9,784 nt of DNA from Komagataeibacter kakiaceti JCM 25156 (GTDB lineage: Bacteria > Pseudomonadota > Alphaproteobacteria > Acetobacterales > Acetobacteraceae): assembly GCF_000613305.1 (NCBI RefSeq), contig NZ_BAIO01000056.1, positions 1 through 9,784 of the forward strand, given 5' to 3'. The position numbers were made by a program, and so were the translations under genes. Under the pieces are notes generated by a model. The model made no database searches, was not told the origin of the DNA, and saw nothing but the letters and a program-made list of their open reading frames with translations. Positions 8,144 to 9,784 of this stretch are shown piece after piece (position 1 is the first letter of the stretch; each line of letters starts with the position of its first letter).

Positions 8144-9568
8144 ATGAACTGGACACTTGCTCTGCCCGAAATCGTGCTGGCCCTGTCCGGGCTGGCCATC
8201 CTGCTTGCCGGGGTGATGCAGAAGCGCGGGCAGGCTTTCTTCTCATGCGCGATGATGACGCTGCTGGCCTTGGTCGTCACCGGCATCCTTGTCGTCATGT
8301 CGCCTGATGGCACCGGCTACAGCCATGTTTTTGTCAATGACGGCTTTGCCCGCTTCATGAAGGTGCTGAGCCTGAGCGGTGCCGCGCTGTCACTGGTGCT
8401 GAGTGTGGGGTATGCGCGGGAACTGGAGATCGACAAGTTCGAATTTCCGGTCCTGATCCTGTTCTCCACGCTGGGGACCATGATCATGGCGTCATCGGGC
8501 AATCTCATGACGCTGTTTGTCGGGCTGGAACTCTCCTCGCTGTCCATCTACATCCTGTGCGCCTTCGCACGGGACCGGGTGACGGCGGCGGAAGCGGGGC
8601 TCAAGTATTTCGTGCTTGGGTCGCTGGCGTCGGGCATTCTGCTCTATGGCATTTCGCTGGCTTACGGCTTTGCCGGAACGCTGGAATATGCCGGGCTGCA
8701 ACAGGCCGTGCGCGGTAGCGCCGTGCTGCCCGCCGGGCTTATGGTTGGCATCGTGTTCGTGCTGGTGGGGCTGTGCTTCAAGCTGTCCATGGTGCCGTTC
8801 CATATGTGGACGCCCGATGTTTACCAAGGTGCGCCGACACCGGTGACCTCCTATATGGCCGGTGCGCCCAAGATCGCGGCCTTCGCGGTTCTGCTGCGGG
8901 TCATGGCCGGTCCGTTCGGCAGCATGACGCCCCAGTGGCAGCTGCTGATCGAGGTGGTGTCCGCCGCGTCCATGGTGTTCGGTTCGTTGGCCGCGATCCC
9001 GCAGGTGAACATCAAGCGGCTCATGGCCTATTCCTCCATCGGGCATATGGGTTACGCCATGATCGGCATGGCTGCGGGCACGGCTGAAGGCACGCGGGGC
9101 ACGCTGGTCTATCTCGTGACCTATCTGTTCATGAATGTCGGTGCGTTTGCCGGTATCGTCGCCATGCGCCGCAAGGGGCGCGAGGTTTCGCGTATCAGCG
9201 ACCTGGCGGGTCTGGGGCGCACGGATCCCGGCATGGCGCTGGCCATGGCGGTGTTCATGTTCAGCATGGCGGGCGCGCCGCCGCTGGCGGGCTTCTTCGG
9301 CAAGCTCATGGTGTTCTATTCCGCGATCAATGCACAGCTTTACGGGCTGGCGGCGATCGGTATCGTCAGCAGCGTGATCGGGGCGTATTATTACATCCGG
9401 ATCGTCAAGGTCATGTTCTTTGACGCGGCGGCGCCCGCGCTGGACCGTTCGCCTGTTTCCGTCTCCTTCGTATCCGTGGGCATGGGGCTGGTGACCGTGT
9501 TCTTCATGGTCGGGCTTGGCCCGGTCTCCACGGCGGCGCAGGCTGCTGCGGCGGCGCTGTTCAGGTAA
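8144..9568 (+). CDS. nuoN: NADH-quinone oxidoreductase subunit N
   Basis: NuoN (ND2 homologue) is an antiporter-like proton-pumping subunit that normally sits between NuoK and NuoM. The 474-residue protein is complete. It is NuoN rather than NuoM because it starts MNWTLALPEIVLALSGL and has the NuoN signatures DKFEFPVLILFSTLGTMIM, AGLKYFVLGSLASGILLYG, MVPFHMWTPDVYQGAPTPV and LMAYSSIGHMGYAMIG. The expected ionisable residues are present: E129 in LFVGLELSSLSIYIL and K213 in GLCFKLSMVPF. I favour ATG 8144 because AGGG at 8131-8134 is well placed and homologues begin at this methionine. The in-frame ATG at 8126 would add MSGPLP. With nuoM absent, NuoN is encoded directly after NuoL. Confidence 0.97.
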   Translation: MNWTLALPEIVLALSGLAILLAGVMQKRGQAFFSCAMMTLLALVVTGILVVMSPDGTGYSHVFVNDGFARFMKVLSLSGAALSLVLSVGYARELEIDKFEFPVLILFSTLGTMIMASSGNLMTLFVGLELSSLSIYILCAFARDRVTAAEAGLKYFVLGSLASGILLYGISLAYGFAGTLEYAGLQQAVRGSAVLPAGLMVGIVFVLVGLCFKLSMVPFHMWTPDVYQGAPTPVTSYMAGAPKIAAFAVLLRVMAGPFGSMTPQWQLLIEVVSAASMVFGSLAAIPQVNIKRLMAYSSIGHMGYAMIGMAAGTAEGTRGTLVYLVTYLFMNVGAFAGIVAMRRKGREVSRISDLAGLGRTDPGMALAMAVFMFSMAGAPPLAGFFGKLMVFYSAINAQLYGLAAIGIVSSVIGAYYYIRIVKVMFFDAAAPALDRSPVSVSFVSVGMGLVTVFFMVGLGPVSTAAQAAAAALFR

Positions 9569-9571
9569 CAT

Positions 9572-9784
9572 ATGCCTGATACCCCGGCCGCTTCCTCCAC
9601 CATCCGGATTCCCCGCGCAGGCGGGGAAGAATGGCAACTGGAGGTATATGAGCGGCTGGGATCGACTTCCGACCTGTGCAAGACCCGGCTGGAAGCGGGG
9701 CGTGGCGCGAATGGCGTCGCGGTCCTCGCGCTGGAACAGACAGCCGGGCGCGGCAGCCGGGGGCGGGAATGGACCGATCCGGGG
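9572..9784 (+). CDS. birA: Biotin-[acetyl-CoA-carboxylase] ligase, N-terminal part (partial)
   Basis: This frame is open from ATG 9572 to the window end (71 codons). It shows the biotin-protein ligase catalytic start: LEVYERLGSTSDLCKTRLEAG (substrate-end motif with S-T-S/N-D), then LALEQTAGRGSRGREW, where GRGSRGR is the biotinyl-AMP binding loop. The enzyme activates biotin with ATP and attaches it to the carrier protein of acetyl-CoA carboxylase and similar enzymes. There is no N-terminal helix-turn-helix, so this is a ligase without the BirA repressor domain. It begins 3 bases after nuoN with AGG at 9563-9565, so it is probably transcribed with the operon. A nuoN-birA order is common in alphaproteobacteria. 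The rest of the gene is beyond the window. Confidence 0.92.
   Translation, partial: MPDTPAASSTIRIPRAGGEEWQLEVYERLGSTSDLCKTRLEAGRGANGVAVLALEQTAGRGSRGREWTDPG

Noticed and set aside
6747..8246. Long minus-strand open frame of 499 codons opposite nuoL
   Set aside because: It lies fully opposite a complete, conserved nuoL. Its product is rich in His, Arg, Gln and Asp with no recognisable domain, typical of antisense frames in GC-rich genes.
8144..9568. The gene after nuoL being nuoM rather than nuoN
   Set aside because: Start, length and internal signatures (FEFPVLILFSTLG, GLKYFVLGSLASG, FHMWTPDVYQGAPTP) are those of NuoN, and birA follows as expected after nuoN.
8492..9637. Minus-strand open frame of 381 codons opposite nuoN
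   Set aside because: Same reason: a His/Arg-rich composition mirrored from a conserved membrane protein gene, with no ribosome binding site or domain seen.

Overview
The window holds most of an operon for respiratory Complex I (proton-pumping NADH:quinone oxidoreductase, NDH-1). All genes are on the + strand in the order nuoE (3' end only), nuoF, nuoG, nuoH, nuoI, nuoJ, nuoK, nuoL, nuoN, followed by the 5' end of birA (biotin-protein ligase). The sequence is GC-rich. NuoG lacks the extra N7 cluster cysteines, nuoE/F are separate genes, and nuoN is followed by birA. Together these point to an alphaproteobacterium. An acetic-acid bacterium (Acetobacteraceae, Komagataeibacter/Gluconacetobacter-like) is my best guess from protein style, but that is inference, not proof.

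Layout: 1-1420 carries the NADH-dehydrogenase (N) module (nuoE end and nuoF). 1426-3488 is nuoG. 3493-6170 encodes the quinone-proximal membrane subunits and the ferredoxin-like subunit (nuoH, nuoI, nuoJ, nuoK). 6177-9568 encodes the distal antiporter-like subunits nuoL and nuoN. 9572 to the end starts birA. Genes overlap or are separated by a few bases, except for 78 bases between nuoI and nuoJ. No promoter, terminator, tRNA, mobile element or CRISPR was seen, so transcription probably starts upstream of the window and runs through.

Two things are abnormal. First, nuoM, which normally sits between nuoL and nuoN, is absent: the nuoL stop and the nuoN start are 26 bases apart. Second, nuoF, nuoG and nuoH are each interrupted by single-base losses (one in nuoF, four inferred in nuoG, one in nuoH). 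Four of these are clear losses of one G from a G run. Restoring one base at each site gives full-length proteins of about 441, 688 and 340 residues with all cofactor ligands. The broken frames are either sequencing or assembly errors in a G-rich template or the early decay of Complex I. The missing nuoM cannot be explained by single-base errors.

If intact, the products would oxidise NADH at NuoF, pass electrons through NuoE/F/G/I iron-sulfur clusters to quinone at the NuoH/I interface, and drive proton pumping through NuoH/J/K/L/N. As read, the set could not make a standard Complex I unless nuoM lies elsewhere and the frameshifts are errors. I found no new kind of system in this window; the locus is a familiar operon in an unusual state.
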